IMG/VR virus record: IMGVR_UViG_3300027963_000016 | Coordinates: 1-35,243 of that record | Direction: 5' to 3' (one strand) | Length of the DNA: 35,243 nt | DNA from: a virus | Part shown: positions 14,711 through 22,200 of the stretch, one piece after another | Layout of the letters: every line of letters begins with the position of its first letter | Numbering within the stretch: position 1 is the stretch's first letter | Position numbers and translations under genes: made by a program | The notes under the pieces: model-generated | Database searches by the model: none | What the model saw: only the letters and a program-made list of their open reading frames with translations | Told to the model about the DNA's origin: nothing

Positions 14711-15046
14711 ATGAGCTACGAAAGAAAAACCACCCGCCCGAACTGGGAATACACCCTGCCCGAACTCCAAGCGATGGCCAAGCTGGCCGCAGCAACGTCG
14801 CTGTGGCACGCTGCGGGGGCGCTGGGGGCAAGTTGGGCCACAGTCAGGCGGGCGTGCCGCCTGACGGGCTTGGAGCCCCGCCGCAGGCCTTCCAACGCCA
14901 ATGCCAAGGCCAAGGCGCTGCGGTTGCGGGCCAAGGGCCGCACCTACGCCGAGATCGGGCGTGTAGTTGGGTATAACCAGCAGTCCGTGTTTAACTGGTG
15001 CCGGGATGCTGAGTTGGCGGTCGATTGCCGGAGGAAGGCAGCATGA
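14711..15046 (+). CDS. Small HTH DNA-binding protein beside the repeat array
   Basis: A 111-residue basic protein from ATG 14711 (CGGAG upstream at 14695-14699); an in-frame TTG at 14669 would begin inside the repeat array. Two helix-turn-helix-like segments are visible: LWHAAGALGASWATVRRACR and LRAKGRTYAEIGRVVGYNQQ, the second with the standard pattern of transposase/resolvase-like HTHs. There is no catalytic domain. Being next to the 9-bp repeats, it is the best candidate to bind them, as an initiator-type or autoregulatory protein. ATGA overlap with the next gene. Confidence 0.7.
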   Translation: MSYERKTTRPNWEYTLPELQAMAKLAAATSLWHAAGALGASWATVRRACRLTGLEPRRRPSNANAKAKALRLRAKGRTYAEIGRVVGYNQQSVFNWCRDAELAVDCRRKAA

Positions 15047-15666
15047 GCAGGATTCTTTACGCATCGCAGCCAAGGGTGCAGCCGCTTCTCTCCATCCTTA
15101 CCCCGGCCATTCCGCAGCGTCTCGCGCAGCTTCAGGTGCTTGGCGCGGAGATTGAGCGTCAGCGCGTGGGCGTTGAAGAGAAGGTCGAATGGCTGGCGCT
15201 GGTCGATCCTTGCGGCCACCGCACCATCGGCGAGAAGCGCGACGAGCTCGTGCAGTTGGCCCGTGGTCGGTTTGTCGCTTTCGTGGACGACGACGACGCC
15301 ATCTCACCCGATTATGTCACTTACCTTCTCGGCGCGATCCGCGAGGCCGACGCGAACGTCTCGGTCATTACTTTCCGCCAGGCTGCTTCGTGGAACGGCC
15401 AATGCTCGACGGTTGAGTTTCGCCTCGGGCAGCTCAACGCCCCATTCGCGGTCGGTGGCATCACCCAGCGCAACGCCTGGCACGTTTGTGCTTGGCGCTC
15501 GACGCTCGCCAAGGCCCACCATTTCCCAGCGACCAACTACGGCGAGGATTGGGCTTGGGCTCGTCACCTCTGCCTTAGCGCCGCCGGCGAGATTCACATC
15601 CCTTTAGTCCTACACACCTACACCCACCATGAAAACACAACAGCAGCACCAGCACCCACAGCCTGA
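15043..15666 (+). CDS. GT-A family glycosyltransferase (GT2-like)
   Basis: A 207-residue protein from ATG 15043 (ATGA overlap; GGAGG at 15030-15034). The N-terminus LLSILTPAIPQRLAQL is the first GT2 strand-helix, TIGEKRDELVQLARGRFVAF leads to the metal/nucleotide-sugar motif VDDDD (81-85), and later NYGEDWAWARHL resembles the GT2 ED motif that supplies the base. Such enzymes move a sugar from a nucleotide-sugar to an acceptor. The donor and acceptor are unknown; phage targets are capsid proteins, modified DNA bases or host surface sugars. Its placement between replication and packaging genes is unusual. Its end overlaps the next gene by 38 bases. Confidence 0.85.
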   Translation: MSRILYASQPRVQPLLSILTPAIPQRLAQLQVLGAEIERQRVGVEEKVEWLALVDPCGHRTIGEKRDELVQLARGRFVAFVDDDDAISPDYVTYLLGAIREADANVSVITFRQAASWNGQCSTVEFRLGQLNAPFAVGGITQRNAWHVCAWRSTLAKAHHFPATNYGEDWAWARHLCLSAAGEIHIPLVLHTYTHHENTTAAPAPTA

Positions 15667-15883
15667 TTCCCAACTACTCGCCCGCGCTCACCGCGCCATC
15701 CGAATCCTCGAAAGCCGCAAGAAGGCGGTGATCAAGGAGCACTCCGAGCGCACCAAGCGCCTCCGCAACGCAGTCGATGCGCTCGTTACCTCAGCCCTCG
15801 ACCCAGACGACATGGTGCTTACGCCCATCACGCTTGCTCCTGAGCTGATCGCCCTGATCGAGAACCCCGAGGAGGGTCTGTAA
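15629..15883 (+). CDS. Small hypothetical protein
   Basis: An 84-residue protein with a Gln/His-rich head (QQQHQHPQPDSQ) and a basic helical middle (RAIRILESRKKAVIKEHSERTKRLR), then a short acidic C-terminus. It overlaps the end of the glycosyltransferase gene by 38 bases in another frame. No family recognised. The basic coiled helix suggests nucleic acid or protein binding, nothing more. Confidence 0.6.
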   Translation: MKTQQQHQHPQPDSQLLARAHRAIRILESRKKAVIKEHSERTKRLRNAVDALVTSALDPDDMVLTPITLAPELIALIENPEEGL

Positions 15884-15895
15884 CCCACCACTCCC

Positions 15896-16339
15896 ATGCT
15901 CACGATCAACCAGCACCCAGTTGTCGCAGCCGACTACGGCGACCGCCCTGAGCGCAGCCGGGAGAGCCAGCTTGCGGCCCTTGCCAGCGAGATCGCCGAG
16001 CGCTTGGAGGAGATGGAGCAACTGAAGATGCAATCGGCTGGCAGTCTTGTGACCAAGCTCGCCGCGGTTCGGTCGGTGTCGCCGGTCGTGTTCCGCATGA
16101 TCATCCAGCTCCTCCACGGCAACACCGCCGCCCTCGAGTCCTACGGGCAGCGGGCTGCGGCTCGTGGGGTCTCAAAGCAGATGGTGTTTCTTGAATGTAA
16201 AAACGAGTTGGCCAAGGTGCGGCATCTGTTCCCTGTGCTGGTTGATCACGTCGAATCCTTGCAGCTTAACGCCCTCGCCCACGAGGATCCCATGAGCAAC
16301 AGCGACGCCATCCGCGAGGGTAGGGAGGCGACGGGGTGA
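15896..16339 (+). CDS. Hypothetical helical protein
   Basis: A 147-residue protein made mostly of helices (LAALASEIAERLEEMEQLKM; VVFRMIIQLLHGNTAALESY), with no membrane segment or catalytic motif. The segment RGVSKQMVFLECKNELAKVRHLFP is the best candidate for a small DNA-binding domain. It starts 12 bases after the previous stop with a C-rich leader and no Shine-Dalgarno. Its position two genes before the terminase might link it to packaging, but that is weak. Confidence 0.65.
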   Translation: MLTINQHPVVAADYGDRPERSRESQLAALASEIAERLEEMEQLKMQSAGSLVTKLAAVRSVSPVVFRMIIQLLHGNTAALESYGQRAAARGVSKQMVFLECKNELAKVRHLFPVLVDHVESLQLNALAHEDPMSNSDAIREGREATG

Positions 16340-16471
16340 GTGCCACCCCCCCCCACCCCCCTAAGAAAGCTCTCACTTTTGGGCGGGGGGATCGGGTTTT
16401 GTTACCCCTGCAACCCCCTTGGCTACAACTTTTTGCGTTACGCTTTGCTTTTAACCCAATTTCAATAAGAC
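16340..16471. other. Non-coding gap with C-runs and G-run
   Basis: About 130 bp with no convincing gene. It begins with long C-runs (CCCCCCCCC-A-CCCCCC near 16346-16362) and has a G-run (GGGCGGGGGG at 16381-16390) 20 bases on; the two can pair, so transcripts would form a stable stem. It ends in a T-rich run leading to the ParB-like start. This may act as a transcription or translation break before the packaging genes. Confidence 0.4.
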
Positions 16472-17122
16472 ATGAAACTTCAAATCACTTACCTAAAGAC
16501 CAACGACCTGCTACCTTACGCAGGCAACTCCCGCACCCACTCGGACGAGCAGGTGAACCAGATCGCCGCTTCGATTAAAGAGTTCGGCTTCGCCGCCCCC
16601 ATCTGCGTCGCCGAGGGCACGATCCTTGCCGGCCACGGGCGCGTTATGGCCGCTCGGAAGCTCGGCCTGGAGGAAGTTCCCACCGTGGACCTCTCCCACC
16701 TGACGCCGGCCCAGCGTCGGCAATACGTGGTAACCGACAACAAGCTCGCCCTCAATGCCGGCTGGGACGAGGAGATGCTTGCCGCCGAGATCGCGCTGAT
16801 GGCCGAGGAGGGCAGCGACCTGGACGTGCTCGGCTTTACGGCTGATGAGCTAGCGGAGATCCAAGCCGAGACGACAGAAGCCGAGACCGATCCTGACGAG
16901 ACGCCTGAAGCTCCAGTGCAGCCGGCCAGCGTTCTTGGAGACGTTTGGGTGATGGGCAACCACAGAATAATCTGCGGAGATTGCACCAATCCTTCCAATC
17001 CGGCCTACGTCGATGTGGCCGTCACCCGTTGGCAGAACTTCACCGGCAAGCAGGCGATTAACGAAGCCACCGGCAAAACCTTTGACGAGACGAAGGCCAA
17101 GATGGAAGGCGCGAAGAAATGA
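16472..17122 (+). CDS. ParB-like protein with truncated methyltransferase fusion
   Basis: A 216-residue protein. Residues 3-100 are a ParB/Srx-type domain (LLPYAGNSRTHSDEQVNQIA and the GHGR motif at 54-57 in LAGHGRVMAA). In phages and plasmids this domain is often fused to an adenine-type DNA methyltransferase introduced by GDVWxLGxHRLxCGDxT. Here that entry segment is present (GDVWVMGNHRIICGDCTN, 156-173), but the catalytic core with DPPY is missing, and the sequence jumps at about residue 175 to a tail (YVDVAVTRWQNFTGKQAIN) that resembles the normal end of such methyltransferases. So it looks like an in-frame internal deletion. Confidence 0.75.
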   Translation: MKLQITYLKTNDLLPYAGNSRTHSDEQVNQIAASIKEFGFAAPICVAEGTILAGHGRVMAARKLGLEEVPTVDLSHLTPAQRRQYVVTDNKLALNAGWDEEMLAAEIALMAEEGSDLDVLGFTADELAEIQAETTEAETDPDETPEAPVQPASVLGDVWVMGNHRIICGDCTNPSNPAYVDVAVTRWQNFTGKQAINEATGKTFDETKAKMEGAKK

Positions 17123-17715
17123 GCGGCCCCGACAAAACCAAGGGTGTCGGCGTGACCACGCTGGCCAAGGTCTTCGACCTCACCCCCATGCGAGTACAGC
17201 AACTCGCCAGCGCGGGCGTGATCGTGAAGGTCGGTCACGGCACCTACGCGCTGATGGACTCGGTGCGTGGCTACGTTAAGTTCCTGCGCGAGCGCGCCGA
17301 CCGCACTGGCGGCAGCAAGGAGCTTGCCGAGGTCAAGCGCCTCATCGCTCTTGAGGATTTGAAGATGAAGCAGCGCGAGAACTCGGTGCGCGACAAGGAC
17401 GTCGTGGCCGCCGAGGAGATCCGCGCAATGGTCACGCTCGCCACCGCCAAGTGGGGCAGCATCCTTGCAACCAAGCTGGAGACCGAAGCGCCGGCGCGGC
17501 TGGTCGGCAAAGACTCCGCCGAGATGCGCGAAGAGATGCGCGCCGTAGTCGCCGAGCTGAGCGCAATTAGCCGCACGCTTTTTGTGGGCGAGATCGCGCC
17601 CGAGATCATGGCCGGCGAAGACGAGCAGACCCAGAAAGACGAAGCCGCTGCCATGGAAGAACTCAACACCGAGGACGAGACCACCGAGGACGAGACCACC
17701 GAGGCCGATGCTTAG
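17119..17715 (+). CDS. Terminase small subunit (Nu1-like)
   Basis: A 198-residue protein. Residues 10-55 form a winged helix (TTLAKVFDLTPMRVQQLASA, GHGTYALMDSVRGYVKFLR), as in lambda gpNu1-type small terminases. A basic helical middle (EVKRLIALEDLKMKQRENSV) can mediate oligomerisation. The end is an acidic repeat (EDETTEDETTEAD). It recognises the packaging site and hands DNA to the large subunit. It overlaps the ParB-like gene by ATGA and the next gene by 8 bases, as expected for a terminase pair. Confidence 0.85.
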   Translation: MSGPDKTKGVGVTTLAKVFDLTPMRVQQLASAGVIVKVGHGTYALMDSVRGYVKFLRERADRTGGSKELAEVKRLIALEDLKMKQRENSVRDKDVVAAEEIRAMVTLATAKWGSILATKLETEAPARLVGKDSAEMREEMRAVVAELSAISRTLFVGEIAPEIMAGEDEQTQKDEAAAMEELNTEDETTEDETTEADA

Positions 17716-19471
17716 GATTCCTCAACCGCTGGCCGACGCTTGGGGCATCCCGGCGCGTGATACCCGCCCCATCTACGAGTGGGCGCGTGACCACGTTGCC
17801 GACATCCCCGGCTCGCCGATTCGCGGTCGCTTCGACATCCGCAACTCCCCGTGGCTCAAGCGCCCGTTTGAAACGCTCACCGACCCGCTCTGCCGCCACA
17901 CCACGCTCATCGCTCCGGTGCAGACCGGCAAGACCTTGCTCGCCGAGTTGGCCGTCGCCTACCGCCTCGCCAACGACCCCGGTCCCTGCTCCTTCACTTT
18001 CCAGTCCGACGAGATGGCCGCGATGGAAGCCAAAACCCGCCTGATGCCGCTGCTTGACTCCATTGAGTGCGTCGCCCGCCTGCTCCCTCGCCCAGGCCCA
18101 CTCCGCACCCAGCAAGAGATCTTCTTGGGCAATCAGTTCCTCGTGCTTAACTCGGCCAACCTCGCGCACCAGCAAAGCCAATCCATCCGCTTCAAAATCA
18201 ACGACGAGCTCTGGTTCCCTCGCTGGGCCGAGATCTACCCGCACGCCCTCGCCCGCGTCTCCGCTTTTGAGGCCCAAGGCATCTCCCACATCCTTGACAT
18301 CTCCCAAGGCGGCACCGAAGGCGACACCGCTTGGACTAGTTTTGAAGGCGGCACCAAAGAAGTCTGGCACGCCGACTGCGCTGGCTGCGCCAAACCCATG
18401 CCGCTGAAGTTCCAATGCACCCGCACCGATGGTGGGCGCGCTGGCGTGGTATGGGATGCGAAGGCGAAGCGCGACGACGGCACCTTCGATGTTGCACTTG
18501 CCGCAGCATCGGTGCGCTTCGTCTGCCCTCATTGCGGCCACGAGCACCCCGACACCGACCGCACCCGCCACCAGTGGCGCACGACGGGCCGCTACGTCAC
18601 ACCCACCGGAGAGCCCCCCGCCCGTCGCCGCGTGAGCTTCACCTACGACGCCGTGGTCGCGCTGCCAATGGAAACCCTTGCCGCTCAATTCTGCGCTGCC
18701 GAGAACGTGTTTGCCAAGATGGGTGACGAGACCGAGCGGCGCAATTTTAAGCAAAAGAAGGAAGCCGGCTTCTGGACCATCGAGCGCAACGTGATCAAGC
18801 TCGGCGACCGCAAGCCCTCCGGCTACACCACCCAGACCCACCGAGACGCACCGCTGTCTGGCGAGATCGCCCGCGTGATGACCTGCGACAAGCAGCAGGC
18901 CGGATGGTGGGTGGAGATCGGCGCGTGGACGCCCGAGCCCACCTACCGCCAGCTTTACTTTGGCAAAGTCGAAACCCGCGATATGCTGCGCGAACTCCAG
19001 CGCATCTACGGCGTGAAGGATTACGCGGTCGGTCAGGATCGCGGCTACATGCCGAGCGAGGTGGACCGCGACTCGGTGGCGTTCGGTTGGAGCGGCATCC
19101 AAGGCGCAAAGACCAAGGGCAAGCGATGGCCGATGCGCGCCCACGACGGCAGCATGATCCTGACGCCCATCTCCGACACCCTCTTCGCAACGGTCGGCAA
19201 CGACCAGACCGCACCCTACATTGAGTTTGACGGCGAGTGGGCCAAGGACGTCCTTTCCGCCAGCCTCTCCGGTCGCGGCTTTCCCTACCTGCTCCCCGAC
19301 GACCATAACCCACTCTGGCCTGAGCAGGTGAAGAGCGAGGAGAAGCGCGAGGTGCGTCCTGGCGTTTGGCATTGGATCGAGGTGAAGCAGAACAACAACC
19401 ACGCCCTCGACACCGCCTCCATGCAGATCGCGGTTGCCATGGCTCGTGGTATTCTGCGGAGCCCTGCGTAA
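17708..19471 (+). CDS. Terminase large subunit (GpA-type)
   Basis: A 587-residue protein from ATG 17708, which overlaps the small terminase stop; the longer in-frame start lies wholly inside that gene. The ATPase domain has a P-loop APVQTGKT (69-76) and a Walker B-like INDEL (164-168). A zinc-binding pair, CAGC (224-227) and CPHC (273-276), is typical of lambda gpA-type large terminases. The nuclease domain begins around MTCDKQ (Asp394) with VGQDRG further on (441-446). GpA-type enzymes usually cut at a specific cos site, so the genome probably has cohesive ends. Confidence 0.9.
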   Translation: MLRIPQPLADAWGIPARDTRPIYEWARDHVADIPGSPIRGRFDIRNSPWLKRPFETLTDPLCRHTTLIAPVQTGKTLLAELAVAYRLANDPGPCSFTFQSDEMAAMEAKTRLMPLLDSIECVARLLPRPGPLRTQQEIFLGNQFLVLNSANLAHQQSQSIRFKINDELWFPRWAEIYPHALARVSAFEAQGISHILDISQGGTEGDTAWTSFEGGTKEVWHADCAGCAKPMPLKFQCTRTDGGRAGVVWDAKAKRDDGTFDVALAAASVRFVCPHCGHEHPDTDRTRHQWRTTGRYVTPTGEPPARRRVSFTYDAVVALPMETLAAQFCAAENVFAKMGDETERRNFKQKKEAGFWTIERNVIKLGDRKPSGYTTQTHRDAPLSGEIARVMTCDKQQAGWWVEIGAWTPEPTYRQLYFGKVETRDMLRELQRIYGVKDYAVGQDRGYMPSEVDRDSVAFGWSGIQGAKTKGKRWPMRAHDGSMILTPISDTLFATVGNDQTAPYIEFDGEWAKDVLSASLSGRGFPYLLPDDHNPLWPEQVKSEEKREVRPGVWHWIEVKQNNNHALDTASMQIAVAMARGILRSPA

Positions 19472-19488
19472 TCCTGCAAAAAGAATCT

Positions 19489-19516
19489 TTGAAATAGTGC
19501 TTGCAAACAATAAAAT
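19489..19516 (+). promoter_or_regulatory. Promoter-like sequence before small membrane gene
   Basis: TTGAAA at 19489-19494 and TAAAAT at 19511-19516, with a 16-bp spacer, in a locally AT-rich stretch after the large terminase. A start site 7 bases past the -10 would be at 19523, directly before the ATG at 19524, so the message may be leaderless. The same arrangement occurs at 4880-4916. Confidence 0.5.
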
Positions 19517-19523
19517 GGCGTGA

Positions 19524-19667
19524 ATGCTCTTACACATAAACAACGCAATCACCGCCCGCCTCTTGTTAGGCTCAGTCTTCTTTTTCGGTGCCTCTGCTGG
19601 TTTCATGGCTTCATATATTCTAGCCAAGCGAGAAATACGCCGATTAAAAGCAAGACGGTTCCGATGA
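19524..19667 (+). CDS. Small membrane protein, stand-alone moron-like gene
   Basis: A 47-residue protein: a short polar head (MLLHINNAITAR), one hydrophobic helix (about residues 13-33, LLLGSVFFFGASAGFMASYI) and a very basic tail (AKREIRRLKARRFR). It would sit in the inner membrane with the tail in the cytoplasm. Unlike other genes it is not overlapped by its neighbours, and it has a promoter-like sequence upstream and a clear terminator 40 bases downstream. It lies between the terminase and head genes, a classic place for a moron. Function unknown. Confidence 0.6.
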   Translation: MLLHINNAITARLLLGSVFFFGASAGFMASYILAKREIRRLKARRFR

Positions 19668-19706
19668 CTAGGAGTAGTCGTAACTTTTTCCGACTAATCA
19701 GATCAC

Positions 19707-19734
19707 AAGCCCACCCGCAACGGTGGGCTTTTTT
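19707..19734 (+). terminator. Rho-independent terminator after small membrane gene
   Basis: A perfect 7-bp stem GCCCACC (19709-19715) and GGTGGGC (19722-19728) with a CGCAAC loop, followed directly by six T. It ends transcription between terminase and head genes. The stem is nearly the same as that of the terminator after the major capsid gene. Confidence 0.9.
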
Positions 19735-19916
19735 GTGTCCACTTTTTACGCTCGCCCGCCTAGTGCGGGTTTAGGTTCCCGTGTTTTGTGTAGCTACCGT
19801 TCACCGTCCGAAGCGATGCGGCGCGGCTAGTCCCCATTTGGGGTTTCATCACAGCGCAGGCGGGGGCGCTGGCAATCGCCTCACCCCGCCACTTTTTACG
19901 ATGCGAGCCATTGGTA
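19735..19916. other. Structured non-coding region before head genes
   Basis: About 180 bp with no convincing gene. After the terminator come three more inverted repeats: CCCGC/GCGGG (19755-19759, 19765-19769), CCCC/GGGG (19832-19835, 19840-19843) and GGCGGGG/CCCCGCC (19859-19865, 19884-19890). The 12-mer CCACTTTTTACG occurs twice, exactly 150 bp apart (19739-19750 and 19889-19900). The second lies just before the protease gene. Options are a late promoter region, a cos/packaging site, a structured leader, or the scar left by a lost gpW-portal block. Confidence 0.6.
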
Positions 19917-20810
19917 ATGGCTACCGTGTCCAATTTCTGCACCCAGTTTGCGACCCTCGACAACCGCATTGATGCGGCCGAGGGCGTGATCTACGGCGTT
20001 GCAGTCATCACCAAAGGCCCAGCCCTAGGCCACGGGATGATAGTGGACGACACGACCCTCGCTGGCGTGGTCGCCCAGGCCAACACCTACGAAGGCGGAA
20101 TGAAGGTGAAGCTCGACCACACCGACTCCGCCGGTGCCATCGTCGGTTACCTTCGCAATTTCCGCATTGAGGGCGACGCCGTGCGCGCCGACCTGACCCT
20201 GCTCAAGTCCTCTCCCCACCGCGACTACGTGCTGGAGATCGCCTCGACCATTCCCGACACGTTCGGGCTCTCCATCTCATTTTCCGGCGCCGACGAAAAG
20301 ATTGGCGACCACGTGTTTGCCCGCTGCACGGAGATCTACTCCGCCGACATCGTGAGCGAGCCCGCCGCAAACCCTTCCGGCCTATTTCAGGCCGGCGATA
20401 CCCAACCCACCTCCCCCCTACAAATGACTCCCGAAGAGATCCAGGCAGCGATTGCTGCCGCCCTCGCCCCCCTGGCCGAGAAAATCGCGGCCCTTGAAGC
20501 CGCCACCGCAGTCGATACGACTGCTGACGCCGTAGAAATGTCCAACGCCGACAAGGCCAAGGTCCAAATTGCCGCCAAAGAAGCCGCGCTCTCCGTGCTG
20601 CGCGAGTTCTCGGCCAATCTCCCTGCTCCGGTTAAGTTCTCCGCTCCTGCGGTCGAGCCCATCGCCGAAAGCTTTGAGAGCATCGTCCGCGCCCTCAAGG
20701 CCGGCGGCACCAAACATAACGACGCCGTGCGTAAGACTCAGGCCGAGAAGCCCGAGCTTTATGCCACCTACCTTTCCCGCGCCCAAAAGGGCGAGGTGAT
20801 TCTGTTCTAA
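19917..20810 (+). CDS. Prohead protease with C-terminal scaffold-like region
   Basis: A 297-residue protein from ATG 19917. Residues 1-165 have the HK97-type (S78) prohead protease pattern: KLDHTDSAG with the catalytic His, a long GAIVGYLRNFRIEGDAVRAD strand pair, GLSISFSG with the catalytic Ser, and EIYSADIVSEPAANPSGLF, the conserved end of the fold. Residues 165-297 are Ala/Glu-rich, low in aromatics and coiled, as in scaffolds fused to proteases. It directs prohead assembly and then cleaves the scaffold and probably itself. The late-type element TTTTTACGATGCGAGCC lies just upstream. Confidence 0.85.
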   Translation: MATVSNFCTQFATLDNRIDAAEGVIYGVAVITKGPALGHGMIVDDTTLAGVVAQANTYEGGMKVKLDHTDSAGAIVGYLRNFRIEGDAVRADLTLLKSSPHRDYVLEIASTIPDTFGLSISFSGADEKIGDHVFARCTEIYSADIVSEPAANPSGLFQAGDTQPTSPLQMTPEEIQAAIAAALAPLAEKIAALEAATAVDTTADAVEMSNADKAKVQIAAKEAALSVLREFSANLPAPVKFSAPAVEPIAESFESIVRALKAGGTKHNDAVRKTQAEKPELYATYLSRAQKGEVILF

Positions 20811-20828
20811 CCCAAATCCATCCATCCC

Positions 20829-21182
20829 ATGTCCACCCTATATTCAGGCAACGGCACGTTCGTCGCTAACACCACCGTTACCGCTTTCCGCGCCGTGGTG
20901 CTGTCCAGCAATGGCGGCATCACCCTCAACTCCGGCTCCACCAAGCCGGACGGTTTCGCTCTGACCGACGCCGCCTCTGGCGATTACGTTTCGGTCAAGT
21001 TCCTCCACAACCCCGGCACCCAGAAGGGCGCGCTCTCCGCTTCCCCGATCACCATCGGTGACGTGGTTTACGCCGCCAACGCTGGCAACGTTTCGCCCAC
21101 CGGCACCGTCGCCATAGGCAAGTCTTTAACCACTTCTGCCGTTACCGGCACGGTGATCGAGTTCATCGCTAACACCCTCTAA
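20829..21182 (+). CDS. Head decoration protein (DUF2190-like)
   Basis: A 117-residue protein, rich in Gly, Ser, Thr and Val with a beta-barrel look (FRAVVLSSNGGITLNSGS, GDYVSVKFLHNPGTQKG, GDVVYAANAGNVS). Size, composition and position between protease and major capsid protein match head decoration proteins of the DUF2190 kind, which sit on the capsid surface and stabilise it after expansion. The start has no Shine-Dalgarno, only a CA-rich leader. Confidence 0.75.
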   Translation: MSTLYSGNGTFVANTTVTAFRAVVLSSNGGITLNSGSTKPDGFALTDAASGDYVSVKFLHNPGTQKGALSASPITIGDVVYAANAGNVSPTGTVAIGKSLTTSAVTGTVIEFIANTL

Positions 21183-21194
21183 TAACTACCCATC

Positions 21195-22145
21195 ATGTAT
21201 TCAAATTCAAATGCCATTTACCGCGCCGAGTTGGCCGGTCACGTTTTCGAGACCGAAGGCTGGGAGAAGAACCTCATTGGCACGCTCGCGCTGCCCGTTG
21301 TCGAGGTTGCACTTCCCGAAGGTCAATATCCTAAGTTCCAGAAACAACAGGGCCAGCTGCTCAAGACCGAGGTTAAGGCCCGTGCGCCTTACTCCGGCTT
21401 TGCTCGCGGCACCTCGTCTTTTGTTCAGGACACCTACGCGTGTCTTGAATACGGTTATGAGCAAGCTGTTGATGACACCATCCGCCTCAAAAACGCCACG
21501 TTCTTTGATAGCGAGGTCATCGCCACCCGCCTTGCTCGCCGCAAGCTCCTCCTTGCTCACGAGCTGCGTGCTGCTGCAGTGCTGTTCAATGCCACTACCT
21601 TCACCAGCACCAACTCGGCCACCGCTTACACCACGGCCAACATCGCCACGTTCGATGTCGGCAATGACGTCGATGATGCCAAGGATCGTCTGATCAGCAA
21701 GGGCGAGACCGCGAACACCGTCGTCATCCCCTATCAGGTCGCCACCCGTCTCCGCGCTTCCACGAAATTCCAGAACCGCGCTCGCGGTGCAGGTGTTTCA
21801 AGCGATTCTATCCTAAACCTTGATGCGTCCGCCATGGCCGACGTGTTCGGTGTGGATCGCGTCCTCATCGGTCGCGCCGCTTATGATGGTGCCGGCGAAG
21901 GTATCGCGTTCTCCAGCTCCCTGATCTGGTCTAACAGCTACATCTGGGTGGGTAATGTCGGCACTAGCCTCCTTGATGGCGGCGCCGCCTACACCCTCAA
22001 CTGGTCGCAGTATGGCACCGTCCTCAACGTCGAGACCTACCGTGACGAACCGATCAAGTCGGACATCGTTCGCGCCGCGCACTCGACCGCCGAAAAGGTT
22101 GTCAATTCCGCCGCCGGCGAAATTATTGCAACGCAGTATTCCTAA
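21195..22145 (+). CDS. Major capsid protein
   Basis: A 316-residue protein following protease and decoration genes, the standard place for an HK97-fold capsid protein. Features fit: an N-terminal helical arm, an EVALPEGQYPKFQKQQGQLL loop, a long spine-helix region (ATRLARRKLLLAHELRAAAV), then NTVVIPYQVATRLRAST and a beta-rich end with VGNVGTSLLDGGAAYTLNW and NVETYRDEPIKSDIVRAA. It forms the icosahedral shell. A terminator follows 21 bases after the stop, as for a highly expressed gene. Confidence 0.85.
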   Translation: MYSNSNAIYRAELAGHVFETEGWEKNLIGTLALPVVEVALPEGQYPKFQKQQGQLLKTEVKARAPYSGFARGTSSFVQDTYACLEYGYEQAVDDTIRLKNATFFDSEVIATRLARRKLLLAHELRAAAVLFNATTFTSTNSATAYTTANIATFDVGNDVDDAKDRLISKGETANTVVIPYQVATRLRASTKFQNRARGAGVSSDSILNLDASAMADVFGVDRVLIGRAAYDGAGEGIAFSSSLIWSNSYIWVGNVGTSLLDGGAAYTLNWSQYGTVLNVETYRDEPIKSDIVRAAHSTAEKVVNSAAGEIIATQYS

Positions 22146-22166
22146 GCCATAAGCGCTTAGTTCTGA

Positions 22167-22196
22167 GCCCACCCTTTCACCGGGGTGGGCTTTTTT
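22167..22196 (+). terminator. Rho-independent terminator after major capsid gene
   Basis: A perfect 8-bp stem GCCCACCC (22167-22174) and GGGTGGGC (22183-22190) around an 8-base loop, followed by six T. It ends five bases before the ATG of the next gene, so that gene must be reached by read-through or a separate start. Confidence 0.92.
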
Positions 22197-22200
22197 GGGC

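Noticed and set aside
16336-16578. An 80-codon frame from GTG 16336 over the C-rich gap
   Set aside because: The translation is Pro/His-rich low complexity, and it runs into the clearly coding ParB-like gene in another frame.
17663-19627. A 654-codon open frame on the minus strand opposite the large terminase
   Set aside because: It mirrors the terminase gene, which has clear ATPase and zinc motifs. Long antisense frames are expected in GC-rich codon-biased genes, and its translation shows no recognisable domain.
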